Shown: positions 1-12,228 of the stretch, piece by piece
How the letters are laid out: every line of letters starts with the position of its first letter
How positions within the stretch are numbered: the first letter of the stretch is position 1
Source: Trichaptum fuscoviolaceum
Taxonomy: Eukaryota > Basidiomycota > Agaricomycetes > Hymenochaetales > Trichaptaceae
Reading direction: 5' to 3'
DNA: 64,000 bases
Assembly (NCBI GenBank): GCA_910574455.1
Contig: CAJSYZ010000003.1
Span: 2,653,250-2,717,249, forward strand
The notes under the pieces: generated by a model
What the model was told of the DNA's origin: nothing
Database searches by the model: none
The model's input: the letters and a program-made list of their open reading frames with translations, nothing else
Made by a program: the position numbers and the translations under genes

Positions 1-3000
1 AAACGGAAAGCATCAAAGTTCAAGGACGGGAACAACGAGGAGGAGTCGACAGATGATGTGCTATATGATGAGTGAGTCTACAGTGCAGGTAAACGTTGAA
101 TAGCACAAGTCTCATCGCCATTTATAGAGCTTTCCACATCGTAAAAGCTTTCATTCAACTGGGGACCTACAACACTGTCGAATCGCTCCAGGAGTTGTAA
201 GTTCACGTTTTCAGCTGTCTATCCATTAATAGCATAACCCTTCGTATTCTAGCACGAATACTCACGTCCTTGCCCCACCCTGGGCAGCTGTTGCCCCGGT
301 GCTAATACCCTTGCGCACGTGTAACATAGCCGCTGACTTACTGCTTGATTGGTTCGATCCTGATGAGCTCAAAAAGATCGTAGGAGGTGAACGCTGGTGG
401 CAAGTAAGAGGCTTGGATGGTCTGGAAGCGGAGTGGGTTACAGAAAAGAAGTTCTTGAAAGAAGGGACAGCGGAGTCATTAAAAAAGGGATTGAAGGCTC
501 GTAACAGCGAGGGTAAGCTGTCAGACAATGATGATGAAATATTGCAAATGAACAATCTCGAACGAGTCATGGTAAGTATCTCATTTCCTGACTGTGAACC
601 TCGTCTAACGACGCTGACTATGTTAGCTCTATGTTCATGGAGGTGAGATGGTTTATTCCTAATCTATCTTCGCTACGGTTTAGCTAAACGACTACAGGCG
701 CGTATTTCTGGGGCTCAATAAGTCAGTATCTCCTGGTTGCATTCATTCGTCTAATACAAACGTAAATGACAAACCAGATACGCATCGGTATCAGTTCATC
801 AAATATGGTGCATTCATCGAATATTATACCATTCCGAAGTATACTCATACTGATCTTTTTTCAGCGCGCAAAATGAGAGGGAGAGTATTCGCTGTGAACT
901 ATCGGTAAATCAATTAGAAGACAAGGAAATCCTATATGCACTCAATCATAACTGCAGGAAAGCTCCTCAATATCCATGGCCATGTCCACTTCAAGATGTT
1001 CTTGCAGCATGTACGGAGCTTACTATCACCTATTTCTCCGATACTCAGCAGGCAATTTAGACTTGTATCTCATCGAACCTCCCCCTAACGCTTTGCACGA
1101 ACCAGTTTCGCCATCGAAAATAGTTGTAGCAGGCGATTCAGCAGGTGGTGGCCTTTGTGTATCCCTTCTGACCGTTCTACGTGACCTGGGAAAACCCTTG
1201 CCTGCAGGAGGTGTGCTCATCAGCCCATGGGTTGACTTAACCCATAGCTTTCCCAGCGTCATGGAGAACACAGCGACAGTAAGTGTCTAAATCCGTCTAT
1301 ATATAGTGTCTAATCTTGTCGAAGGATATCATTCCGCCTCATGGCTTCATCCATAAACCTTCTTTGATCTGGCCCATAGACGCCCGCCCTCTGAAGGAAG
1401 GTAGAGTAACGGAAACAGACACGTGGCCTCCTCCGAAGCCAGGGCATTCTGACATGCTCCAGCCCGATGCGGAGAGAATTCAAGCTTCAAAAGACGAAGA
1501 AGAAGCGGCGTCTGGAGTATCTCAAACAGAAATGCTCTCGGAGGACGATCACACTCGCTCCAACTCGGACATTACGCCAATAAGCATCCCGGCATCCGCA
1601 CCCGGAGACGTTGCTACAGCGGTGAAGAGCTCACGGTTCGTCGGGTCAACCCCTGGTTCCGATCGGGCTTCTCAAGACGAAGAAACGAAGAAAACTCGGG
1701 GAGAATCAGACTGGGTACCGAAACCTCCAAAGGTTCTTATGGAGGATCCAAATGCGACACCTCTAGAATTGCTATCTCAAATTCAGTTATATGCAACAAA
1801 TGAGTAAGTTCAAGCCGCTCCAACCTTACAACCGACGAGACTAACCATTCGATATATTCTCGTCTTATGACTGTAATTAGACAACTTACACACCCCCTCG
1901 TGTCTCCGGTCTTCCAGGCCTCTCTGGGGAATCTGTGCCCTCTTTACATTATCACCGGGAACAATGAGGCACTCCGGGATGAAATTATCTATCTTGCGCA
2001 TCGAGCGGCCTATCCAGAGAAGTTTCCCCCGAGGCCGGATGTTACACGGAATTCGCAGAGACAGGACGCAAACGCCGAGCGCTTCAAAGAACCAACTCGG
2101 GTGCATCTCCAGGTCTTCGATGGTATACAATCGTGAACAATGCACAGGATTTCCATACTGACACAGATTACGATCAGGAATGTGCCACGTTCCAACAGTT
2201 TTTACTTTTCATACCGCGGTCAGTCCATGACGTACTTTAAAAGACCATTCAAGCCTGAGCTCTGACTATCACTTTCGGTAACAGGTGAAATACGCGTACC
2301 GGTCAATCGCCGAATTCGTCAAGTATGTTACAAACGAACACGCTGTCAAGGAAGACGCTACCTTTCCCGAACTCCAAGAGGGTGGCCAATCAAGCGGTGC
2401 TTCAGGACAGACGTCTCATCGTTCGGGTAGCAACACCCCGAACGACCGTGATCGCAATGGGCTCAAGTCTCTCCAAGTTTCTATCAGCGATAGAATCAGT
2501 TCATCTTTGAGCGGCAAGTCTGCGGCGGATTTGTTTGAAAAAAATAAGGACGACACGAAGGAGAATGTCCAAGAAAATGGCGATGCAAACAAGATCGATA
2601 CAGAACCTGAGCGGCCCGAGCAACGCGCCGAAGGTGAAGGCTACGTACGAATGATTTCTCTGTAATCTGAAGGCGTGTAAGTCTGAACTTTTTATCGCAG
2701 CATTTTCGCTTTCAAGACGTGATCATGATTCGCGAACGGGTGGATGTCCACGGTCGAGTTCGCCAATTGGAACCAATGGAAGATATCCCAAGCTTGCAAA
2801 TACCCTCCGATCAAATGGGGCTCCTGCGAGAGGCACCTGCAAGGCGCTGGCTGAGCGGCCAAGAAGCCTGGGATAGGCGCTATAAAACTGTCGGCAAACG
2901 TGTAGAGGTAGGGAGGCGCAAGAACATCAAGAAATACAACAGAATCCTCGAACGAGCGAAGGAGCTTGGTTTCGTCCATACACCGAATGCTTGCAGACCA

Positions 3001-3569
3001 ACGCATGAGAATGTGGACGTGGATGCAGAGAAGGACGATGTCATACAAATGGACAGGCGATGGGGTCCTTTTGACCTTGACGACGAGGACCCTCCCCCGA
3101 GTGCTATCGCTGCTCGCAAGGACACAGTGAGCATATCAATGTCAAGGCTCTTCTCGCATATGACTGAATATAATCTTCGTTTCGTCATCTTTAGAAGGAA
3201 TCTCTTGCTCTCCTAAGGAAAGCACTCTACCACTCAGCACCAAGGACTGTCGGCAAAACACCGAAGAGAAAGACCAAGGACATGATCATTGCCGCCTTCG
3301 ATCCTACAGACGACCCTAATGCCCCACCCAAACAATCTGTATCAGAGCAGCAGCGTACAGCTGATGTAGGACCAATGCACGGTCTAAATATTTGGACCGC
3401 CCTCATGACGTGAGTAACACTCTGTCTTCAACATGACTTGGTGTGGAAATGACTTCTCGCTAGGTATTTCGGAAAGAAGAGTTCATCGCAAGCGGTAAAG
3501 GGGACGAAAAAGGCTTCGTCTGGTGTGAAGAAGGTTAGGTCAAGACTCGGGAAAAAAATCAGCAGGTGA
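1..3569 (+). CDS. Alpha/beta hydrolase, hormone-sensitive-lipase type (5' end outside window)
   Basis: The gene enters the window already in frame and is split by about ten short introns. Spliced, it shows the oxyanion-hole motif HGGAYFWGS (exons at about 636-647 and 699-721), then the nucleophile elbow GDSAGGGL at about 1133-1157, where Ser is the catalytic base-activated residue. A later exon junction near 2121/2178 gives [11 protein letters not shown], whose Asp and His are placed like the acid and His of the triad in alpha/beta-hydrolase fold-3 enzymes. A low-complexity acidic insert (about 1400-1800) separates the Ser and His segments. A long basic C-terminal tail follows (LGKKISR, stop 3567-3569). 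The family hydrolyses carboxylesters or acylglycerols and includes fungal steryl deacetylases; the substrate here cannot be read from sequence. The large insert and tail are usual for basidiomycete members but unlike bacterial ones. Exon borders are my reading. Confidence 0.85.
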
Positions 3570-4073
3570 ATCTTGTGGGAGAAGCCAGAACACTTACCCC
3601 CATAATGAGGCAGGCTTGAGACCATACACGCTCTGAGTGCTAGATAGATATCTCATCTCACTGCCATATATCGTACTACACGCATCTTTTGATTATCTTC
3701 GATACATGTGGTACAGCTTGATAAACTCTTTTCACGAAGCTATCTTATCATTTTATTACACTTTGACCCGATCATTTATAGATCCAGTAGTGACGAATGT
3801 ATTGACGCAGTGTTCAGTCGGCACACAGGATGTGCACCAACCGCTATTATCAAATGCTTAAAAGTCAATCCGCTCGTCAAACGTATGAAGAGAAAGTTTT
3901 AGAGGGAAAAGGGTACCGTAAAGAGGGATATAAGTCGAGTGGTATGTAAAACAAGGAAAACGTGGCAGCATCATTCATTTCAATCAGAAACAATGGACAA
4001 GGACAAAGAAGGAATTAGAAAGGACGTAAAGGCGTGCACAGCATAATACTCCGAAAGAAAAGAGGGAAATCTT
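3570..4073. other. Convergent intergenic gap, no gene seen
   Basis: This gap lies between the 3' ends of the hydrolase gene (+) and alpha-tubulin (-). It is AT-rich with short open frames only. It presumably carries both 3' untranslated regions. I see no repeat or RNA gene. Confidence 0.6.
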
Positions 4074-5804
4074 TTAGTACTCGCCAGCCTCCTCCACATC
4101 AGCAGAGTCAATGCCAACCTCCTCGTAATCCTTCTCCAACGCTGCCAAATCCTCACGAGCCTCAGAGAACTCGCCCTCTTCCATACCCTCTCCAACATAC
4201 CAGTGCACGAAGGCACGCTTCGAGTACAGAAGGTCAAATTTATGGTCCAAACGACTCCATGCGGTCGAAATAGCGGTGGTGTTGGAAAGCATACACAAAC
4301 TGCGAGAGACCTTCGCCAAATCACCGCCAGGAATGTGAGCGGGAGGTTCATTACAGATACCGAGCTTGAAGCCGGTCGGGCACCAGTCCACGAATTGAAT
4401 AGTACGCTTAGTCTTAACAAGACTGACAGCGGCATTTGCATCCTTCGGGACAACATCACCACGGTAAAGAAGAGCGCACGCCACTGCAAGTAGCTTAAGT
4501 AATAAATTACCTTGAGAGCGGACTGTACGTACTGTATTTGCCTTCCCTAGGGTCACACTTCACCATCTGGTTGCCAGTCTCGAAGCACGAGAATGTCATA
4601 TCAGCAACCGAGTTCTGCTCATGATGAGCCTTATCGGCCGAGATAATAGGCGCATAGGTGGCGAGAGGGAAGTGAATACGAGGGAAACTTCAACCGATGG
4701 TCAGATAAAGGCGATGCTAGTAATATTTAGCAACTTACGGAACCAAGTTTGTCTGGAACTCGTTCAAATCCACGTTCAAAGAACCATCGAACCGAAGGGA
4801 CGCTGTGACAGACGACACGACTTGAGCAATAAGTCTGTTCAAATTTGTAAGACTTGGGGAGCTGATGCCAAGATTCTTCTTGCAAATATCGTAAATGGCT
4901 TCATTGTCGACCTGAAAGATATTCAATAAAGTAATTACACAACACGAAGGCGAAAAAGCTGACCATGAATGAGCAGTCGGAGTGTTCGAGGGTAGTATGA
5001 GTGGTCAAAACTGAGTTGTAAGGCTCGACAATTGAGTTCGACAACTTAGGAGCAGGGTAGACTGAGAATTCAAGTTTTGACTTCTTGCCGTAGTCGGTTG
5101 ACAAACGCTCTAGGAGGAGAGCACCGAAACCAGAACCAGTTCCACCGCCAAAAGAACGGAAAACGAAGAAGCCCTGGAGTCCAGAGCAGTTATCCACAAG
5201 GCGGCGGACCTTGTCCATTACAACGTCGATCTGCTCCTTCCCGATTGTGTAGTGACCACGAGCATCTAATCCATAAAATCAATATTTTCCGCTTCGTAAA
5301 CATTATGTAATGGCATACAGTTGTTCGCGGCATCCTCTTTGCCAGTCACAAGAGTCTCGGGGTGGAAAAGACTCCTGTACGTCCCAGTCCTGACTTCGTC
5401 GATAACGTTCGGTTCAAGGTCAACGTAAAGAGATCGGGGAACGTGTTTGCCAGACGACGTCTCAGAGAAGAAGGTACTGAAACCATCATCGTTGGCCGAG
5501 GGCGATCCCTCAAGCAGACGACCGTCAGGCTAAGATTTGTCGGGATCAGAATCCTTGCTCAGAAGATATGATACAGAAAGTAGAGCTTACGCTCAGTCCA
5601 TGTTCAACGGTGTAGAGTTCCCCTGTAGAAAGCATATCAGCACCATAGCGATAACAATATACGAAGTACCAAGATTAACGAAAAGACGCGTCGAAACGCG
5701 TCGAACGTCACGAAACTGATCAAAACTAGTTATTTGTACTCACAGCAAGCATTACCGATCTGCACACCAGCCTGTCCAACGTGGATGGATACAACTTCCC
5801 GCAT
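4074..5804 (-). CDS. TUB1: Alpha-tubulin
   Basis: This gene encodes the alpha subunit of the tubulin dimer, the building block of microtubules. The start reads [20 protein letters not shown], the alpha-type N terminus. The GTP-binding tubulin signature [18 protein letters not shown] lies at about 5100-5160. The alpha-specific segment [19 protein letters not shown] and the C-terminal acidic tail ending EEAGEY precede the stop at 4074. It is split by about six introns; splicing near 4485/4533 restores [12 protein letters not shown], so the intron boundary there is firm. The loop around residue 40 reads [13 protein letters not shown] and lacks the acetylatable Lys, as in many fungi. A Tyr ends the protein, as in tyrosinated alpha-tubulins. 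Some core residues are less usual (for example [12 protein letters not shown]), so it may be a divergent paralogue rather than the only alpha gene. Confidence 0.95.
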
Positions 5805-6269
5805 TTTCGTAAGTGGCTGTAAGTGACAAATCTATGTCAGATTATGCGTTTAAACCACGCTCATCGTGCATAATGCACATTATACGATGAGCATGCGATA
5901 AGAAATCAACTCACGTCGATAAAAAGCTAACAAAAGGGTGGAGGATGGTCGTGAACTGGAAGGGCAAAGGGGAGTGAAAGGGAGAGACTCGCGTTGCAAC
6001 GCGTTCTGAAAGTGAACGTAACCTTGTTTTAAACTCCGATCCAACATGGGTGGCACCACTTTTCCTTCCTTTCACCCATCACATTCACTGGCGCGACACA
6101 TCTACTACTACGCGCAACGAATATGCGCTGCACTATTATGTCAATGAAAACTTCGGATGCTGATTGGTATCTAGATATTGGTATCTAGATATTGGTATCT
6201 AGATAATTGACTGTATATCGTGTGTCTATCAGCGCTCTATTTAGGTCAGTCTTTTCTACCCGGGTTTTA
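5805..6269. other. Intergenic region upstream of alpha-tubulin
   Basis: This is the promoter and 5' leader of alpha-tubulin plus the 3' flank of the HAD phosphatase; both genes are on the minus strand. A short 14-bp tandem repeat lies at 6163-6204. No open frame of interest is present. Confidence 0.55.
6163..6204. repeat. 14-bp tandem repeat, three perfect copies
   Basis: The unit ATTGGTATCTAGAT occurs three times head to tail with no mismatch, followed by AA. It lies between the HAD phosphatase stop and the alpha-tubulin start, about 360 bases upstream of the tubulin ATG. Confidence 0.95.
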
Positions 6270-7380
6270 CTACTTTCCATACTTCTCCACGTTCATTGTG
6301 ACCTCAATACCTTCCGAAGTCAGCTTCATTGACACCCTATGCATTCCCTTTTAGCCACCTTAAGTAATAGAGATTAAATGCAACGTGCTTTGAAAGGTTC
6401 TGCACGAGAAAATCCGGTGAAGATCGCTCCATCGCTTCACGAGAGTGAGAGGTGATCACAGCGAGCGTCTTGCAACCTGCCGTGCGCCCACTGGCGATTC
6501 CTGCTGGTGCATCCTCTACAACGAGACCTAGTTCGGATACGCTTTAACTTTCCGATGCTTAGACTTTGGAAGACCTACAGCGCTTGGGCTCAACTCCACA
6601 TAGCTTAGCACCAAGAAGATATGGATCCGGCCTTCGTGAACGCACAATGAAATATCCGCGGTTCAAGAAAAAGTATTAACATACGATGGTTTTCCTTTCT
6701 CCACGTCCTCGGCCGTCACGAAGTTTTTCGGGATAGGAATCCCAGCAATCCCCAAAGCACTGGAGGCATAATTACTCGTTGCGGAAGTGCATATAGCCCA
6801 ACGATTGCTCGCGCCTTCTGATAAGAATATCTACGGCGTTCAAAATTTTAGCGTAAGTCGAAAAAGGTGGTTTCTATGTACTACTTACCGCATTCAAGAT
6901 TTCCGTAACGCCAGGCAAACGCACAATGCCTTCCAAGCCTTCCTTTGAGGCACTATCCAGAATCGCTTGTTCAAACCGTTGTGCTTCTGACTTACACAAG
7001 GTACATAAACGTCGGTATTTGCCTAAATCCGATGCGACTTTCGAAAATTACCTCTAGTTGGTCTGGATCTGTTATGCCGCAATACATTCGCAAGTTATCC
7101 ACTGTCCGTACACCGTGTGCAGCTGTCCAAATCACTCATTACAGTGAGTACCAAAGATGGATGCATACTAGGATCACTCACTATTGAGAATCTCTTCTAC
7201 ATTCAAGATCGGATATTGCTCTTTAAAAGTATGCCATGCGCCAACCACACCAGCGGTCGAATCGACTAAGGTTCCATCCATGTCGAAAAGTCTGTAAATA
7301 TATATAAGCCTGAGTTCTGTTATAGATGTAGGGGCGTTTATTTTGTACATAGCTTGGAACGTTTCTGTATGAGTTGCCAT
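6270..7380 (-). CDS. HAD-superfamily phosphatase, GPP/DOG type
   Basis: A small soluble phosphatase related to glycerol-3-phosphate phosphatase and 2-deoxyglucose-6-phosphatase. It is spread over about eight short exons. All HAD motifs can be found after splicing: motif I LFDMDGTLVDST (nucleophile Asp), motif II in WAICTSATSNYASSALGI, the motif III Lys in EDVEKGKP, and motif IV in LVVEDAPAGI. The start ATG at 7378-7380 is followed by a first intron whose removal gives QAILFDMDGT. Near the 3' end, reading on without splicing gives a stop at 6337-6339. Removing a 52-base GC..AG intron (6388-6337) instead gives VSMKLTSEGIEVTMN and a stop at 6270, which fits the family's C terminus better. The physiological substrate is not decided by the sequence; osmolyte (glycerol) formation or sugar-phosphate detoxification are the family roles. 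Confidence 0.85.
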
Positions 7381-7791
7381 TATCTCTATAGCTTATCTTG
7401 CCTTGGTTTCAGTGTAATGTGATCCAGTAGAAGAATAGCACACTGAGTCAGAAGAGAGTGTGGAAGAAAGCGACGGGCCGACGGCATAAATCCGTCTCGG
7501 AGTGTAATCGGAGAATTAATGTCGGAAGCCGAAACCAAACACTGACTTCAAGTTGAGCTAAATTTAGTACTACTACTACTTCTAGTAGTACTCACTATAC
7601 AACTTGAACTACTAAAGATAGCGCATCCTGACGGTTGATTGTTACTTGTTGGTAACAGTTGGCGAGCTGTCTTACAACGGAATACATAAAGTACTATCAT
7701 CATCATCAAAGTCCTACTCTCTTATGTGCATCTGGTATGATATACGTCTGACAATCAATCTTCACTAGACCACATACTTGATCTCTTCGAC
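7381..7791. other. Divergent promoter region, HAD phosphatase / SEC15
   Basis: This gap lies between two divergently transcribed genes and should hold both promoters. At 7566-7592 there is an imperfect palindrome built from AGTACTACT and AGTAGTACT arms. A short ATC-rich tract (about 7697-7710) follows. No gene is seen. Confidence 0.55.
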
Positions 7792-10711
7792 ATGCCTCCT
7801 CGTCGACGTGTCCAATACACGCAGGATGGCATTGACCAACAACTACAACAGATTCACTTGCTTGATTCTTCGTCGTCCTCGGAGAATCTCGAGCAGCTTG
7901 GTCCGATGATAAAGCAAATTCATGTCAACCGTCAGCAAGAAGCATTCCTTCGCACCGTACAGGGACTCGTGGAGTCGAAGGAGGCGGAAATCGAGAAGAT
8001 ATGTGCAGACAACTACCAAGACTTCATTCAATCAGTGTCGACGCTGTTTACAATCAAGTCTTATACCTTGAACCTTCGGCATAAGATCACTACTCTCGAT
8101 GAAAGCGTCACACAAGTCGGTAGAGGTCTTATAGAGAAGAAGAAGGCACTCCTGCAGTCAAAGAAGACTGCAGCAAACCTGGACGAGGCCATTGATGGTT
8201 TACAGGCGTGCTTGAAAGTTTTGGACGTCGTGAACCGGGTCGGACAGATGATCAAAGAGGAGAAGTACTGGAGCGCGCTAAGAGTAAGTGACTACTTTAC
8301 TATCCGTCAGAACAAATCTAACACTTATACTAGTCGCTGGAGGAAGTGCAGACTATGCCCCCTGCATCTCTATCTCAAACCCCGTTATTCCAACATCTCA
8401 TGTCTTCCTTACCTTCCCTTCGAGCGCAAATCAAGGATGCCGTTACCGCATCCATGAAACAATGGCTACTCGACATCCGAAATAACAGCGGACAGATTGG
8501 CAGACTTGCCTTAGAGGCAATGGATATACGCGTTCGCAAGTGGCGTATCAGACGAGAGAGAGAACCGTCACTCAAGCATAGCAGGGTCGGCAGTGCCGTT
8601 GAGACTGTCGTATATGAAAAACTTGAATGTAAATCTCTCTTCTTAACATGATGAAGGTCAATCATTGACACCTCGTAAAGACGATGTTCTAGACAACGAC
8701 AAGTTGAAAATTGACTTCAAGCCACTCTACCAGTGCATTCACATATACACAACCTTGGAATCGCTTGAAGATCTACAGAGATCTTATCAAGCTGACCGTA
8801 AAGCAAGTGGATTAGCTTGTGTTCGACAACCTAAACTAACGAAGTTATTACAGGCTCAATCAGACCTCATTCTACCCTCACCCCTAAACTTATCATCCCT
8901 CCCGACCCTGGTGCAAGAAATAACAGGCTTCTTCATTGTCGAGAAGGAGGTCTTACGGACTGCTCGTAATTTTCGTAGTGAACGAGATGTTGACGAATTA
9001 TGGGCATCCGTCATCGGACGACTGACTCAGGCAATCGAGCAGAGCTTGGACAAGGAAATTGACCCTGACCAATTTCTATTAGTCAAAGAGTCACTATTAT
9101 CTTTCATTATGACCCTCGAGGTGCGTATTTGATTTGATTTAATGATTTCTGTCACTAAAGAGGTTTCGACATTGCTCATAGACATATGGCTATACTGCGA
9201 CCCAACTTCAAACGTTCATCCTTGTCCTGTTCGAAAAGTACACTACACTTCTTGAAACCCAATTCAAGGGGAGGTTTGAGGGTGTAAGAAAACTCTTTAC
9301 CTTAACTTTTGAGACTAGAGTGTTTGATATACTAATATCAAGGATGTGCAACGAGATGATCACATGCCTGTACGCGTCGAGACTACACAGGACCGTGACA
9401 AGGCCCTCAAAGTCGTGTGGCTTGTTCGCAGTGAATTCAGCGAGCTTAATAAGTATGGCCTTAATCTAGTGTTGGGAAATGTCTTTTTCAAGACAAATCT
9501 TTCTTTACAGTGCTCCGGTTCCCTTGACACTGCCTTGGTCACAGACATTCCCTCAATGTTGTCAAGATGTTAGGAAATCTCAAGTTCCATCTACAATATA
9601 TCAATTGACCTGGCTTCTAGATTAGGGAGTTTGTGAAGCGGTTCTATGTCTTCATGGATGGTGTCTCCGCGCATCATAGAAACATCGACGAATTATTGGG
9701 TAGAGTAAGTTACGCACTGGTATAAGATTTTCAGATCAGCTTGGTGATTTCCTCAGTCACTAGATAGGTTGTTAGTGAACCACGCCAACAAGCCCATCCA
9801 GAATCGGCTCGGCAGCATATCGACGTTATCCCAGCTCGCACAAATCATTTCAAACCTTGAGCATTTTGAAGCTGCATGCTCTGAATTGGAAAAGTCGTTG
9901 ACGAGCTTACGGTATACTTCACAACCTCCATTATGCTTTCAAACTAACGGATAAATTGGTAGGTCGGCACAACGCGGGGGCACTATCCGCCTTACTGCAG
10001 CCAAATCCTTCTCAGAAACTTGCAAGACTGCGACATTACGGATCTCATCTGTAATTGCGGACAAACTGAATGATTTCTTTGAACTTGCAGACTATGTCTG
10101 GACACCGCGAACGAGGGAGGATGCGCCGAGCATGTATCTATATGAGTTAGCTCATTGGCTTGCCACGGTTGTCGACTCTTTGGTAGTAAAAGATCAGTAC
10201 AAAGATGAAGCATACAGAGCAGCCACCGTTTACATCGCTGACTGTCTGATGGTGAGAGCGCATCATTTGCAATGTAACAGAGTGGATACTAATGACGATG
10301 ATGTTGGCAGGACTTTATTACTGGTCCGAGCGTCCCAATGTTGAACGAAAACGCTTTGTCGAACATTTTTGTTGATGTTGATTTCTTGGAAGCCGAATTT
10401 AAGCGAATCGAACGCGAACACGTCAACACTGCATTCGCTGAGCTTCGCCAGGTAGTACCAATCGTAACCTACAACCCAACGTCCAATAACTCTAACACTC
10501 ATTTTAGACAATAACTGTCGCATTATCCAATGTCGTGCAAGACTATCTCTTGCCTAACATTCGGCAAGCGTCGTATCCTGCTGTGAAGCCAAAGAAATTG
10601 CAGGCGCTCTTAGAAAAGCTTGCTAAATTCGGCTCGTCGACCCGAGAGCCGGGCGAACGAGAACGGGGGGAGAAACGGCGCAAGGAAGCTGAGGCAGTTG
10701 GAAGGTTATAG
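7792..10711 (+). CDS. SEC15: Exocyst complex subunit Sec15
   Basis: Sec15 is the exocyst subunit that receives the Rab GTPase Sec4 signal and helps tether secretory vesicles to the plasma membrane at growth sites. The first exon gives a 160-residue helical start typical of Sec15: LFTIKSYTLNLRHKITTLDE, then a segment of a family-typical coiled coil through VLDVVNRVGQMIKEEKYWSAL. Downstream exons give EEVQTMPPASLSQTPLF and SLRAQIKDAVTASMKQWLLD. The C-terminal domain has MYLYELAHWLATVVDSL and DFLEAEFKRIEREH, and the protein ends in a basic helix with the stop at 10709-10711. About nine introns, all short. The reading frame is intact. In filamentous fungi the complex serves hyphal tip growth, in line with the chitin synthase and Arf genes nearby, but this proximity is likely chance. 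Confidence 0.9.
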
Positions 10712-11014
10712 GACGTTTATATACACACTCTTCACATTTTGTAAGCGCTTTGTAGTTTTAGGAGCTCCACGTTGTGCATAATAGAACGAAGTCCGCTGCA
10801 TCTGCAGACTGTAGTTTTATATAATGCGTCTAGCATGGCAAAGAAATCATGGCGAGAAAGCATCAAATTCGCTGATCCTTCAAAGAATGAGTTCTTACAT
10901 ATACCATGAAATAGAGAAAAAGGATAAAAGATGCGGGAGAATAGGTAAGAGAACGGGAAACCATTAATTATGAGTGTAATGACAAAAAGTAGGATCGGCG
11001 GAGATCGAGGCAAA
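10712..11014. other. Convergent gap between SEC15 and ARF1
   Basis: Both genes end here, so it should contain two 3' untranslated regions. The only open frame in it is antisense and weak. No repeat or RNA gene is seen. Confidence 0.55.
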
Positions 11015-11853
<839 letters not shown>

Positions 11854-12228
11854 AGCTACAGACTTCGAGGAAGATGAAGACGGAAGAAAGTGAAGAGGTT
11901 AGGGACGAAAATGGGAGTACAGTGGTGGTTGTCGTGTGAGTTTACGAGGGCGACGTTGAGGTGACGAAGTCAACTAAGTTACTTTCAGACTCCGCTCGCT
12001 TCCTAACTTGCCTTTTGAAGGCAGGACGTCCTCCAACCTTGACTTCATACAACACTGAGGACACGACAATCCACGTTGATGCCGCTTATTCCTTGACATT
12101 CTGCAGTGCATTCTGGCAGATAATTGACTCAAGCTCTGTTTGCCGACTCTTGTCTGTCAATAGTGAGCTGTGCACGGCAGAGCAGTTCACTCTGACTCTA
12201 CCCGAAATCATTCTTGGAGGCAGCGAAC
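11854..12228. other. Divergent promoter region, ARF1 / CFT2
   Basis: About 375 bases separate the Arf1 and Cft2 start codons, so this should act as a shared promoter. An open frame runs through it on the plus strand without a recognisable product. No repeat is seen. Confidence 0.5.
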
